A stretch of DNA of 64,000 nucleotides from Mytilisepta virgata (GCA_028015205.1 CM051516.1:59152230-59216229); one strand, 5' to 3'; positions 1-12,359 are shown, numbered from the stretch's first letter. The notes: generated from the letters alone by a model not told the origin. A program made the numbers and translations.

Positions 1-460
1 TTATTGTATTTGTTATGAAGAAACATTTAAAAAAAAAAATCATGAAAATCGGACAAGAAATAAAGAAGTTTAAAAAATAAGGTGAGTCCCTTTTTTTGCC
101 CCTTATATCTCTAAAACGGTAAGAGATGGTGATCTTGTACTGGTTTTTATCAAGGAACATTATAAACCAAAAATCATAAAAATCGGATAAAAATTTGAAA
201 AGTTACACCAAAATCATCTAAAAACCCCCAGAAGAAAAAACGGGAGGGGTCAGATTTCCCAAAATCAATCCCAACCTGTATAGAACAAAAGTAAATGAGC
301 AGAAACCTAACTGTCTCGGAGGCCGACGGTGATGACAGGCTCATACCATAATACGACCACAAATATTTATAAAAACTACACTGTACTACCCTGTTAAAAG
401 AGTACAAATGTACAACATACACTTCCAAGAGATCGGTTCTTGCACTTGCCAGGTACAAAT
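1..460 (-). repeat. Dispersed repeat, family C, copy 1
   Basis: Read on the minus strand, 170-350 matches 49705-49900 on the plus strand. Shared blocks are TATTATGGTATGAGC, a TCATCGTCG-like stretch, TTAGGTTTCTGCT, GGTTGGGATTGATTTT and a CCTCCCGTTT block. Bases 90-130 (a CTTATATCTC..AAAACGG motif) also resemble 5470-5500. The open frame across 174-458 on the minus strand comes from this repeat and shows no protein family. It runs off the left edge, so the real boundary is unknown. Confidence 0.6.
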
Positions 461-1762
461 TTTAATACCATAACTGAAGTCACCTTTAAAGAATATGAAT
501 TAAGATACCATAAAATGGTCATTGGTAAGACTCCAGTGTGTGTATTATTTTATAGCAAAAACTGCTCATTAGCTTAATTGTTTTCTTGCATAACAGATGT
601 GATGTACTCCCTTGACAGTACTCCTGTCTAAAATTTCAATCTCAGAAAAATATGAAAATCTGTATACATTACAAGTTCTGTTTTTGTCACAAAATCAGCA
701 GAATGGAATCTATTGTACTTCTACTGTGTGTGTCCCACATAACTTAAAAACTGATTTCTTCATTAAAACATTGTTGATTTTACTGATATTTGTTACTTTT
801 CAAATAAAAATTATGTATTTCCTAGGAGTCATCAAGTTTCTAATTTTTGGGAAACAAAACTTCCAGTTGTCCAACAAAGTTACGTTTGTTTTGTGGCAAC
901 ATATTTTAGGTAAAAATTAATTCCATCACTGGCACACAAAAACTTTAAGTATCTGAGGACTGAAAACCCAATCCTTAATTACAATTTGAGGAAACAAATA
1001 AAACATTTTTAGAAGTTTATACGAGATGCACAGTAATAATTCTATTAAACTGTCAAGAGAATATAGTGTTTTTTTTAAGACAGAATCAGGAAGTAAATTA
1101 CATTTTCCCCACGTGTGTCAATACAAACTAACTTTATATTGTATATCGCTATTCAGCATTCCCCTACCACCATGATAATAGTAATGAAGTAAAATTTGAT
1201 CCCCAAGTGTCAAAATGTATATTTCCTTTACTTGATAGAATTTGTCACCAATGTTTAAAGGACATATTTATTGTATTTAGAAGATATCAAATAAATTAAA
1301 TATCATCAATAAACCAATTCATTCAACACACTACAATGCATAGCTTTTACATCAAGAAATTCCTTTGGATACTCAAAATGCAGATAATGCATCAAAATTT
1401 TCCGCAATGTAAACACACGGAAAATATCTCTCCATCAAAAACTAACAGAGGAATTAAAATTGCAACACATCTAGCAGTGCATTACAAGATTAAAGAACAC
1501 TTTCAAAATTAATGGACAGCAAGCTAATATTAATCAATGAAATACAAAATGATGTAATTTTCAGATCCAATACAAATGAATGAGCAGGCATTTAGAAAAG
1601 CTTTCTGTCAATATTAACATTCTGGCTTCCAGCAAATGTATCATTTCTAATAACACTATTAAAAAAAACAAACACACACACACATTACTTCAAGTATGGT
1701 TTCTGTTCTATTGTTTTATCAAAAAGATTTTTCATTAATATACAATGATTAATTATAGGAAT
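461..1762. other. AT-rich non-coding stretch
   Basis: No gene or recognised element. A short (CA)n run lies near 1670-1685. The open frame at 612-920 is in AT-rich sequence with no recognisable domain. Confidence 0.6.
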
Positions 1763-1854
1763 TTGAATATCGCAAAATATTCAACGAGTGACCAAAGCGC
1801 AATAGGGAATTATTATTGTTTTCTGGTCACAAGTTGAATATTTTGCGAGTTGAA
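1763..1854. repeat. Imperfect inverted repeat (hairpin)
   Basis: Arms of about 32 bp at 1763-1794 and 1824-1854 share CGCAAAATATTCAAC and TGACCA in opposite orientation, around a 29-bp spacer. Probably a small fold-back element. The flanks 1855-2786 show nothing else apart from a T-run near 2452. Confidence 0.6.
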
Positions 1855-2786
1855 TATCGGAGATTGTCATCAGTGAAAAAAGTTTGAGGATGAAAGTCAT
1901 TCTTTCTTTGATTGTAAGAAAAATTGAACTGAGAAAACCTTTTCTAAGGAAAAATCCCACTTTTAATTTCATGGATACAACTTTTAAATCCATCAACATC
2001 CGATGATTGAGAAAAAGTCATTATATTATATTTCAGTCATTATAGAACTGAGGAAAGGAGGTTGAAAACTGTTTTCATATTTGTTTGTTTCGTGATGTGA
2101 TGTATTTGTATTGCTACATAACCGACTGAGTTTTATGTTTCAATTGAATTTAATTGGATTGAATATATTGTGTACTCTTTGTAACTAAAAATCTGTCAGC
2201 AATTAACCAGATTTTCCTTCATCAAGGTTTTGAACTGCCCGCCCACCATAACTTCATCAAACAAACCACTGAATTTATTCCATCCGAAAATCTGTGTCAT
2301 TCTAATTTGTTCTGAGATAATGTTGGTAACAATACCAGCACAATTTTGATAATAATTGATTGTTTTGTCACACACAATTCTAAATTTTATCGTTCACTAA
2401 TATCAAATTATTAACATTAATGATTGGATAATATTAAATACTCAAAGAAAATTTTTTTTTTTTTGACAATTTTTTTGCTATTAACAGTTTTTCATTAGAA
2501 GAAGATTATGTCTTTGAATTACTTGTAATTAACCATTTAAACTATATATTTTACAGGTTTTTAACAATTATTCATATACATATTTTCATATCATAATGAA
2601 CATGTTTATATAACTTTCAGGTGACAATTATTGGACACAAATTCCAGATATGTTAGTTATCTTACTATTGACATTAATCAATCTATTTAATCATCAAACA
2701 AATGTCATCTCAATCTGTTTGTATGTTTAACTGACTTTAATGAAGTCTGACCCAGTTATTTTCTGTGTGTAATTGCTCCAATAGCA

Positions 2787-3724
2787 CAACTCTATGGCAA
2801 GCCGTTTTACTATTTATTCTAACTTCAAGATATCTAATAAAGTTTATAAGATATCTCATATAGTTTATAAGATATCTTATATAGTTTATAAGATATCTTA
2901 TATAGTTTATAAGATATCTCATATAATTTTCTTTATAAGATATCTTATATATTATATAAGATATCTTATAAACTATATGAGATATCTTATAAACTATATA
3001 AGATATCTTATAAATTATATGAGATATCTTATAAAGTATATAAGATATCTTATATACTTTATGAGATATCTTATATACTTTATAAGATATCTTATAAACT
3101 TTAGAAGATATCTTATAAAGTATATAAGATATCTTATAAAGTTTATAAGATATCTTATAAAAACTAGATTATATAAGATATCTTATATATTATATGAGAT
3201 ATCTTATATACTTTATAAGATATCTTATATATTTTATAAGATATCTTCTAAAGTTTATAAGATATCTTATATAGTTTATAAGATATCTCATAAAGTTTAT
3301 AAGATATCTTATATAGTTTATAAGATATCTTATATAGTTTATAAGATATCTCATATAATTTTAAGATATCTCATATAATTTTCTTTATAAGATATCTTAT
3401 AAACTATATGAGATATCTTATACACTATATAAGATATCTTATAAATTATATGAGATATCTTATAAAGTATATAAGATATCTTATATAAAAAATATTTATA
3501 AGATATCTTATAAACTTTATGAGATATCTTATATACTTTATGAGATATCTTATATACTTTATAAGATATCTTATAAACTTTAGAAGATATCTTATAAAGT
3601 ATATAAGATATCTTATAAAGTTTATAAGATATCTTATAAAAAATAGATTATATAAGATATCTTATATATTATATGAGATATCTTGAAGTAAGAATAAACA
3701 GTAAAACGGCTTGCCATACAACTC
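2787..3724. mobile_element. Non-autonomous inverted-repeat element with GATATC satellite core
   Basis: The element spans 2793-3718 (926 bp). Terminal inverted repeats of 43 bp (2793-2835 and 3676-3718) begin TATGGCAAGCCGTTTTAC and differ at only two positions. It is flanked by the direct repeat CAACTC (2787-2792 and 3719-3724), taken as a target-site duplication of 6 bp, or 7-8 with one mismatch. Everything between the ends is palindromic satellite. No transposase is present, so it would need one in trans. The superfamily is not identified; a 6-8 bp duplication would allow hAT-like or other cut-and-paste types. Confidence 0.75.
2836..3675. repeat. GATATC palindrome satellite, core of the element
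   Basis: About 40 GATATC sites occur roughly every 20-22 bp, nearly all inside AAGATATCT or GAGATATCT. Spacers alternate between forms such as TATAGTTTAT and its complement ATAAACTATA, so repeat orientation flips several times. Two larger units repeat: both start with CTCATATAATTTTCTTTATA (near 2918 and 3371) and end near a TAGATTATATAAG motif (near 3164 and 3645). The 194-codon open frame from 2794 is a translation of this satellite (repeats of YKIS and RYLIN), not a gene. Confidence 0.9.
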
Positions 3725-3999
3725 ACTTATTTCTTTGTTGAAAACCATTAGACCATTTAATTTTTATGGAAATAAGAAAGTAAAAGGGAGCAAGCAGAGG
3801 CGTAGCTAAGCCATAATGATGTGTACTCAATACAGGAGGAGGAAGTCATACGGCAAAGGGTCTGGGGTCAATGGTGCAAAATCCTGCATTATCGCAATTT
3901 CCTGGGACTTAAAAATGACCTCATGGAAATCTTATTTTCATGAGTAACAAGTCAACTTTTGAAAAAAAAATTTGAAAAAAAAAATATTAATCACGTACT

Positions 4000-4157
4000 G
4001 TTGGCTTAGAATTTTGGTTTTTTCTAATGTGTAGTGGGTTGAGCTTGATTAGCTATTAAGTACAATTAAAATATATGGTGCCACCACATATTTTAATATT
4101 GTTACCTAATAAGACTCAACCCACTATACATTAGAAAAACCAAATTTCTAGGCCAAC
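4000..4157. mobile_element. Fold-back (palindromic) element
   Basis: Two arms of about 75 bp are reverse complements with scattered mismatches. The outer ends read GTTGGC; inner blocks are TCTAATGT.TAGTGGGTTGAG and TTAAAATAT.TGGTG. The loop near 4080 is only a few bases. No coding capacity. The arms would form a long hairpin if transcribed. Bases 3725-3999 hold only A-runs. Confidence 0.75.
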
Positions 4158-4736
4158 TTAAAGGGTAATTTTGTAATTGAGAAAATACATAAATAAACAG
4201 AATCAAATTTCTCTCTGTTTTATTTTATAAGTGAACAAGTAGTCTTTCTTTCAGCTTTTAATGCTCAATTGTTTTCTGACACCCCGGAGACTCAGCCATT
4301 TTAATTGTTTGCATCAGCAATATAATCATGATGCTGGTTCCGTAAATGGAAATAGTAGTTTCCGAAACTGAATATAGCTACAAAAAGATTATTAAAATGT
4401 TTGTATAATACTTTTTAATATAGTTTATTACTTAAGTTTTATTCTTACTAGATTTACCATATTTTTATTATTGTCAAATTTTCGATGTGTACACAAATGC
4501 GTTTTTGCGTACGGATTGCTAAGCGCCTGGCAAGTAAACAATCTCAGTTTATAAACATATTTTTTAGGTACCCTCGTTTCTTTTTAGATACTTAAGCAAA
4601 TATTTCATCTAATATATTGTCCTCAATTTTTTTTAATTCCTTTTTTGAGCCTGACTTTTTTCGACATATTATGTACCCTGGATTTTTTTTTATTCCTATT
4701 CTTCCCTTATTTACTGGTATCCTTATCAAATGTATA

Positions 4737-4977
4737 CAAACCTCTAGCCTTTGTTAGTCTAGTGTTTTTTGGAATTTGGTTCATTTGTATGTTGCCATCT
4801 ATTTCGCTGAACTAGTATGCATTATTGTTTTGGGGCCAGCAGAAGCCCACCTCTGGGTGTGGGATTTTCTCACTGGGTTGAAGACCCATTGGTAGCCTTG
4901 AGCTGTTTTCTGCTCTTTGGTCGGGTTGTTGTCACTCTGACACATTCATTCCCCGTTTCCATTCTCTACTCTCTTAC
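4737..4977 (+). repeat. Dispersed repeat, family A, copy 1
   Basis: Begins with CCTCTAGCCTTTGTTAGTCT and ends with a CCATTCTCTACTCT tail. Between are a GGGGCCAGC block, a GGATTTTCTCACTG block, GAAGACCCATTGGTAGCC and GGTCGGGTTGTTGTC. Related copies lie at 14748, 19434 and 52404. I recall this repeat as very common in mussel transcripts, which is part of the argument for the organism. It has no tRNA-like head that I can see, so its class is open. Confidence 0.8.
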
Positions 4978-5644
4978 CTGTACATGTTTAGAAATTTGAA
5001 CTCCAATATTACCAAGTTTAAGTGAGCAGCAGTACTAACAATTAACTGATTTTAATTAGAAGTAGAAAGTTATGTGAGCTTTTCTTTTCTATAAGCTTTA
5101 AAACTAAAAAAAAATATGTGTGGTTCTGCCCTAAATCTTTTAAACAAACCCTAAAGATTTTTTTTAACATCTTTCAACTATCACAGTTATTAAGGATGTT
5201 TGCTGGTCATGCTTTTGAATTTTTGTCAGATGTACAGAATCATCTGGTTTTATCCATTTGAATGCCATAAATTATTCCCCCCCCCCCCCCCCCCCCCCCC
5301 ACTAACACCCATATTTCTTTTCATAAATCTTTTGAATGCTGAATAATAAGCCATTTGTAAAAATCTTATGAAATCCTTGTTATTATTTAATGGTTTTTGA
5401 GAAATAAAACTTGTCAATGATAAAGCTATGTAAAATCAAGAGAGCATATTTTTGCCGCCAAATTTTCAATGGCTTATATCTCGAAAACAGGCACACAGAC
5501 TTACAATTTTTTTTCGCTCTTTTAGTTCCTTTATTAATCCACTATCAATATTTAAAATATGTAAAAATTTTTAAAAATCTCCCCTACCTATACTATTTTT
5601 CTATCTTGATGTAACCACTACTACTCTTACTTTTTGACTTGGTC
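4978..5644. other. Non-coding; poly-C tract
   Basis: A 24-base C homopolymer occupies 5277-5300. Bases 5405-5510 weakly resemble the repeat at 90-130 (CTTATATCTCGAAAAC). No gene seen. Confidence 0.6.
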
Positions 5645-5922
5645 TTTCTGTGTAGAATGTTTTATAAAATATGAGAGACATTTTCTATTGAACTGTCGCT
5701 GTTACGATCACTTAAAACAGAGGTATCTTCTGATCAATAATATTGACTTTGAAAATCTTTATGATAACTAAGAAAAACTTGTACATTTTGTCAAAAACTT
5801 TCTAATCCGAACTGCGAAGTATGTCAATGATGCTTTTATACATAGAAAAAGTCTTCTTTACATTTAGAATAAGATTATGTTAAATGATTTAAAGTGACTT
5901 ATATGTGCAATTTATTTATTTA

Positions 5923-5977
<55 letters not shown>

Positions 5978-6345
5978 AAAAAAAAAACACTTGACAGCGT
6001 GTATATGTATTCTCTATTGATATTGTTAGCTTGGTGTTGACTCTTCCCTTCTGCAGTATTGATTATTATATTTAAATGTTTTGTATTGTTCACCAATTAA
6101 CCAAATCAGGATGAAAAGGGAATGAATGGTTATGAATGAGAGTGATGTATGAGAGTTTAAACAGTTATATTTTATATACACTGTATTGATTTATGCCCTC
6201 ACGGGCTCATGATTGAAAATAAAATTTACTTTTTACTTGTAGGTCCAATGGGCCGGGTGTAAAATTTTAACTTGTATTTGTGTTTGTAATATTTGATCCA
6301 TATGTCACTTTAATAAATACTTACTTACTTACTTACTCTTACCTA
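5645..6345 (+). mobile_element. LINE 3'-end relic (a)
   Basis: At about 5670-5750 a plus-strand frame reads ERHFLLNCRCYDHLKQRYLL, resembling the last part of the Cys/His motif found after LINE reverse transcriptases; the frame is broken by stops. After a (TA)n run at 5925-5972 comes a 3' tail: hairpin GCCC-TCAC-GGGC at 6195-6206, AATAAAATT, a second hairpin GGTCC-AAT-GGGCC at 6242-6254, AATAAATA, then (TTAC)n to 6345. The tail may be two nested LINE ends. All coding capacity is lost. Confidence 0.55.
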
Positions 6346-9037
6346 ATAAAAGTCCATTAAAAGGACAAATGCATTTAACAAAATAAAGTGTAACTCTGAT
6401 CCTCATTAATAGGACAAAACACTTAAATTTGACCTTGAACACCAGTTGTACTTTTTTCACCATTATCAAAGCACAAAAATATCTAATTCAGGTTTGAATA
6501 TTATTGATTAGCCTAAAAACTAAAAACAGCTTAGAAACAAATAATAGTCTGTACTTGTTATGCCTCATTACACCCAAGCCTGGATTTCTGAATACACCAT
6601 CTACAATAGATATCAATCTTCAAAGACAGAAAATGCTTTTTTCTCTTAATGCAGATTTGCCTGGTGGACTTAACTTACAAAATAAACATACACCATACCT
6701 TTGACCTTTTTAATATGAAATATAGCTAGTATTAATGATATTTAATCAATAGTAGAAAATTTAATGCTGAGAGGTCTGATCAATAAACCTTGGGTCTTTA
6801 AGTTTATATTATTGACATGTGTCTGCAAAGAATAAATCTTTTCCCCTGCTAAATTATGTTATAGTTTAAGACATACCTCAGAGCTTTTTGAAGAGATTGC
6901 CAGGAGAAAGCAATTTTTTTCATGAAATCTCTTAATCTGAAGTTAGGTTTCTGCACTATTTTTGTTTATTTTTCTCTTCCACTTATTTCTTTTCAGTTTT
7001 GTTTACTGAAATCTAAATTCCGGTACATTTTTGCCAGAACTTCTTCTAAGTCCAGCTTTTCAAATAATTTTCCATTTTGTTCCATTTGAAAGCATAAAAT
7101 TATAAAAAAAATTTCTATTACTGTCTTTTCCGGACTATAAGTCTATGTGGACTACAGGTCTAATTGATACTTTCTCCATAGACTTATAATGGTACAATGG
7201 TCATTTTAAAGTAAAAAAGTCTCGACTTACAGGCAGGAAATAATACAGGTATAAATGCAGTCTGATTCTTTAGTGAGCCACTAGCCTGAACCACAGGGTT
7301 AGTATTATATCCTTAATGAGCTGGTAAAAATAATACATCACTAGCCCAGTGAAAAAATTTTATTATTCAACTAACTGGCATTATTTTCATCTACTGATCT
7401 AGTAATTTTCAGTTTGGCTTAGTTTAAGTCATACCCCAAATAGCCTGAAGGTCTTTGGCACAAACTGAATGGATGACATGGAGGGGGGACTGTTGATGAA
7501 ACAACCAAAAAAAAACCAGACCTAAATTTTAATATGCAGTCAAACTTAAAGGGCACCTACATGTATATATAGCAAATTACTGTCTATAGAGGGCACAGTG
7601 AAAATGTCCCATTCATGAACAAAGCATGTAAAATAACCTCTGTACAGAAGGCACATGCTCATAAAAGGCAATTTTTTCTGGTCCCTTGGGTGCCCTTTAT
7701 CTGTTTATAGAGGTGTTTCACTGTACATGTAGGTACACTAGTGAAACATACACTGCTAACAAGTCTTTTATCTTCCCTAAATAAAAATAGACAAAGAAAT
7801 TCAACCAAACCAAAGAAGTTGTAAAAACCATATATTTTACAGGGAAAATAAAGAATTTAATATATTTTTGAACCAAGCCTCTTATTACATAATATTTTCC
7901 CATAACAAAAGTTAAATTGTCCTACCTCAGGTTTCAATTTTAGATAATATCTCAATAATATCTCAAATGGTAAATTTTAACACAAAATTATAGTTGATAT
8001 TTCTTTAAAAAGCCTTATAGTGAGTTGTTTCTAAAATACACGTGCAATATAAAATGAGTGATTTAAAACACATGTAGTCAAAAAGACACACAATCTGAGG
8101 AAATATAAATGAAACCGAAATCAAGTCAATAATAAAAATGGAAAAATTTTTCTCTGATATTTTTTAATATATAATTTCAAATTTCATTTGGTTTGTCATG
8201 CTTATACGTATCAGCATTATTTTTTGAAAGTTCCCCCAAATATGCTGTGAACTTAATTTTTCTACTGATTTCAGTCAGAACCGAATTTTCTTTTGACAGC
8301 ATGGTCTTTATATTCTGTATTCTTTGCTTAACACTATCATTTACACCCATTACGGTAATTCTGTTCTACGAAACAACTGACAAATCCTTTGACAACAGAC
8401 ACCTTTGAACGAGATAGCTAGACAGCCTAAAGCTATACTTTGATGAGTTCAAATGAAGAATAATTTAGACTTGTCACTTCTCTGTAAAATATCAAATTAC
8501 AGAAATTAAATTTCTGTCCAAGATAATAGGAAAGATAGCTTTAAACTCATTGATTAAAGGCTTTCAATCATCTTCACCAGAAAGACTTACTTTCAATGAG
8601 GAAACTGAAGTAACAAAGGAATACACAATTCTATTTATACACGAAGGTTTGGTTTAGTTTTCCTGACTATGGTTTAATCCACTTTCAGCTGTTATATAAT
8701 TGTTGCAGCTAGCAACTCTTTGCCAGTTTAGAAACCATAGTATCTGAAGAGAACTACTGACCTTGTGCAATGCCAAAACAAGACCAAATTTTTCAGGCAC
8801 ATATGCAGTATTTAATTTGCAGACCAACTGAAAATTAAACTAAGATACTCAATTTGTTGCAAGCAACACACAACTCTGATGAACCTTCATTATGTGTACT
8901 CATGAATAAAATTTTGAAAACAAAAAATTATTGAAAATACCTTTGCATTTAATTTTGGAGCTGATAATTTTCTTTCAACAGAATTGCAAAATTTATAAAC
9001 AGAATATTTGACAAGAGATTGCTACGCAGTAACGAAA
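6346..9037. other. Non-coding stretch with one small hairpin
   Basis: No gene recognised. An inverted repeat at 7130-7192 has arms containing CTATAAGTCTATG and CATAGACTTATAATGG. Bases 7540-7720 contain dispersed GGGCAC and TATAGAGG motifs also seen near 22400-22480, suggesting old repeat sequence. The short frames at 6504, 7718 and 8193 carry no domain. Confidence 0.5.
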
Positions 9038-9553
9038 TGTCCCCAGCCAATATGCATAGACTTGTACAGCACCTGATGGTAAACAGTCCTACAATGTTTT
9101 TTTAAAAGTTTTCTGTAAAACAGTCTCAGAGGACTTGCGTTCTCAAGATGTCAATGTTGCGATACCCCCAAAAATGGTCAAAGTCCCATTAATCCTATAA
9201 AAATTGTCAAATCAAAATGACAATATAATATGATCAACTACATATGATGGCAAACGATATTTCAAAGTTTGAAAGTTTTCTGTCAAATAGTCTCAGAGGA
9301 CTTAGCATTCATAAATGTTAATGTTGCAATACCCCCAAAAAATTTTCAAAGTCCCATAAATCACATAAAAATTGCCCAATCAAAATGACGATATGATATG
9401 GTCAACTACATATGATGGCAAACAATCCTTCTAAGTTTAAAAGATTTGTCAAACGGTTTCAGAGCATTTGCGTTCGTCTTTGGGACGGAAGGAACGATAG
9501 ATGAATGGTTACTATTACTATATCCCAAGAAATGCTCGTGTTTGCGGGGGACA
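9038..9553 (+). mobile_element. Composite element with tandem core, copy P1
   Basis: Left end TGTCCCCAGC (9038-9047) is nearly the reverse complement of right end GCGGGGGACA (9544-9553). The core has about 2.7 direct repeats with a 166-bp period; the block TCTCAGAGGACTT recurs at about 9123 and 9290, with a diverged third copy near 9457. A GGACGGAAGGAACG stretch sits between core and right end. This layout fits the bivalve pearl-type elements, which are treated as non-autonomous Helitron/Helentron relatives. There is no open reading frame of note. Confidence 0.7.
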
Positions 9554-10235
9554 ACAAATATAATCTGAACAACATGTTTCCACCACTTCCAATAGCTTGC
9601 AATAGTTGGTTCCTTGATAAAATCAATGGATGATACAGAAAAAAATTTCAGTAAAAGTTATAGAGAAATCTAGCTCTTGTTAATGGAACAAAAAGACATT
9701 ACTTCCCACAAAATCAAACAATCACACAAATTAATATTTCCAGACTGTTTTTAATACAATGCAAATGAGTTAGTCTGAATAATGACAATTGCAGGTAAAA
9801 CTTTATATTTTCAAAATAGATTATTTTACTGTTCAATAATGCTGTTGCTTTGTGCATATGAAGTAATGTGCTATGCCTTACTATTACCTCAGTATAAAGG
9901 GAAAATGTTCACTGAAACAATATTCATTACCGGCTTCAAAGCCGATATACCATTTTTCAGTTATTTAATTGCACATGTAGGTAACTTCATAACGGGACTA
10001 ACAAACAAAAACAAACCATTCTTCTCCTATTCTTGACGTGTTTAATCGGTGGGATAAAAATACATAATATCTTTAACCACTTCCCGGTGATTAAATTTCT
10101 ACGTGGAAATTACCGCCCTTTTTTCTACAGTTATTGGAACGATAAACTAGAGAATTCCCGAAATGACGTCTATGTAAACAAACTACATGGCAACGACATT
10201 TACTTGAGGTTTTGGTCGAAAATCATGGGAGAAAC
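9554..10235. other. Unassigned, locally GC-richer sequence
   Basis: Two adjacent plus-strand open frames (9782-10036 and 10033-10260) show no recognisable domain. A short palindrome CCGGCTTCAAAGCCG lies near 9931-9945. Because this directly abuts the fold-back at 10236 it may be part of one larger unrecognised element. Confidence 0.35.
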
Positions 10236-10398
10236 AGATTCTCCTTCAATTTACTCGTGAGTTATGGAATTTCTCCACCCTCAATAGTTAAATTTTAGAT
10301 TTTAATACGCTCGCTAAAGGCTCGCGTGTTCAAAATCTAAAATTTAACTATCTCGGGTGGAGAAATTCCATAACTCACTCGTACCTGAAGGAGAATCT
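10236..10398. mobile_element. Fold-back element
   Basis: Arms of about 75 bp are reverse complements: outer AGATTCTCCTTC/GAAGGAGAATCT, then GAGTTATGGAATTTCTCCAC, then TAGTTAAATTTTAGATTTT. The centre is a CG-rich CGCTCGCTAAAGGCTCGCG. There is a small indel between the outer and inner blocks. No coding capacity; MITE or fold-back class. The following 10400-11459 shows nothing further. Confidence 0.75.
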
Positions 10399-11459
10399 AT
10401 ATTTAAACAGCCGTTTTTGTTTAAATCTGTACAAAAATTTATCGATAATTCTCAAGATTAAAATGATATTTTTTAAGGTCAAGGATACTTGCCAGTCAGT
10501 TAATAATAATTAGTACAAAAAGCTTGAACAGATAAATTGGCATTGCTAAGCATTCTCAAATGCCTTGAAATTGGTTTTTGTGGAAGTTTTTAAAATTTTT
10601 TCATATTTTTGCAAATAGTCACTGGTTATCTGGACCACTAAAATATCCCTAGTTTCCATTCATTATACCAGGAGTTTTATACATTGTGTAACTGGCCCTG
10701 CCTATTGCTAAAATGGATTTATTTTCTATCATATATTCCTTATTTAATAACTACGGTATGTATTCAAACAAGATGTCACTACCGGTATACAAATGAACTG
10801 TACAGTGACTTAACGGGCTGAAACTTTGTACAGAATCTGACATCTTGATGAATTTTCAGGAATCAGTGGAAATCAATTACAGTTACCACAAAGTATGGTT
10901 TTCACAAAAATAATTAAATCTCTGATGTTTTCAATCATAGCATGCATACAGGCAGATTACAAGACAAATCTCCAGGCAGGCTGACAAGAACCAAGGATAT
11001 AAAGTCGTTACCAATGGCTGATACGATATTGATTCTCTCCTATTGTCACTGAAACTTATTCAATTAAGTCAATCACTGGCCATTAGGAAAGAGTTTTAAT
11101 TATCTATTCATGCTGCAAGGTCTGCTGTCATCTGCATCTGGGAGTTCTAAGTCTCAGCTGCATAATAATTATAACCAAACAAAAAATTAAATTAAATTTA
11201 TCCAATTAAACAGAAATGCAACTGATAGGCTGCTAATTTTATAATCTGAAATCTAACACGTCATAAATTTCAGATTTAAAAATTATACTTAATCAGAGCA
11301 GATGAAATCTAATTAACCTTTTATAAATTTGCTTTGACTTAACCAAATATTAAAGATATCAGGAGTATATTTCTATGTATTACTGCTAAGGGTCCAAAGA
11401 ATTTGAGTTACCTGGAGTTTCTATTTAAATGAGTTTGAGATGATGAGAGTCCACTGTAT

Positions 11460-11740
11460 TTAAGGTGGTACCCAACACTTTCACTAAAACTAATTTGGCT
11501 CGTTTAATTTTCATAAAATTTTGACAAAGTATTTACTTTGACCCATTGACAAAAATTTTAAAATTTCAAAACATTTGAACCAACCAATTCATCAGAAAAA
11601 TTACACTGATTGTATAGCAGTTTGACAAACACTAATATTGATCATTGAAAAGCTTAATATTCCCTTAACAACACAACGTTATTAAAACGTTTAGCTGATT
11701 TTACAGAGTTATCTCCCTGTAGTGTTAGGTACCACCTTAA
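11460..11740. mobile_element. TTAA-flanked MITE
   Basis: The element (11464-11736) begins GGTGGTACCCAACACT and ends with the inverse, AGTGTTAGGTACCACC. It is bounded on both sides by TTAA (11460-11463 and 11737-11740). A duplicated TTAA is the signature of piggyBac-type integration, but the termini do not look like classical piggyBac ends, so the superfamily is left open. Length 273 bp, no coding capacity. Confidence 0.75.
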
Positions 11741-12083
11741 AAGATATCATTCTTGTAATTAACAGACAAATCATACTGAAATGCAAAAATAACCTAATTA
11801 ATCTTGACTTAACCAAGATTTTGACAAATAATACAAGTCCATAGTATTTCTATTTCAAAAATTTTTTTTTGTTGCTTTCCCTGCAAAAACATTAACAATG
11901 AAGATGTACATATGTTTACAAAGAAAAGGTCTGAACTATGATGTACACAAAATAAGAAGTAAAGTTATATTTGTTTGTTAAATGTACTGATGGATGTATT
12001 ACACTACTTATTTGAGTTTTACAGATATTACACATGTAAATAGAAACCATTAAGCATGTAAGAACAATACTGAGAGCAAACAC

Positions 12084-12359
12084 TTAATATAGTTTGGTTT
12101 AGTTTAGTTGAGGTTTTACGCCGTTTACAACACATTTGGCCATTTCGTGGCGGCCAGTTTTTATTGGTGGAGGAAGCCGGAGTACCCGGAGAGAACCACC
12201 AACCTTCAGTAGGAAAATTGGCAATCCTTTAATTAAGATCGGAGTTGAACACACCTTACCACTGGTAAGATTCGAACTCACAACCTCAGTGTTGACAGGC
12301 TAGTGATCGTTAGTAGTGATGACGAACTACCTAGACCACTCGGCCACCGAGTTAATATA
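12084..12359 (-). mobile_element. tRNA-derived SINE with 8-bp target duplication (S1)
   Basis: On the minus strand the 5' head has polymerase III promoter boxes: A box TGGCCGAGTGG (12336-12346) and B box GAGTTCGAATC (12269-12279). The central part contains CCGGGTACTCCGGC, and the 3' end is a short CTAAACTAAACC tail near 12092. The direct repeat TTAATATA flanks it (12084-12091 and 12352-12359), giving a 260-bp insertion. The head resembles a long-variable-arm tRNA (Leu/Ser type), but no intact tRNA gene remains. The frame at 12099-12281 is a shadow of it. Confidence 0.85.

Noticed and set aside
2794..3378. 194-codon plus-strand open frame
   Set aside because: It is the translation of the GATATC satellite; the protein is repeats of YKIS and RYLIN and the 'start' lies in the terminal inverted repeat.
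4000..4157. Possible microRNA precursor
   Set aside because: Arms of about 75 bp with scattered mismatches and no single-stranded loop fit a fold-back transposon better.
12092..12351. Possible functional tRNA gene
   Set aside because: A and B boxes are present but the arms do not fold into a full tRNA and a long tail plus target duplication show a SINE.
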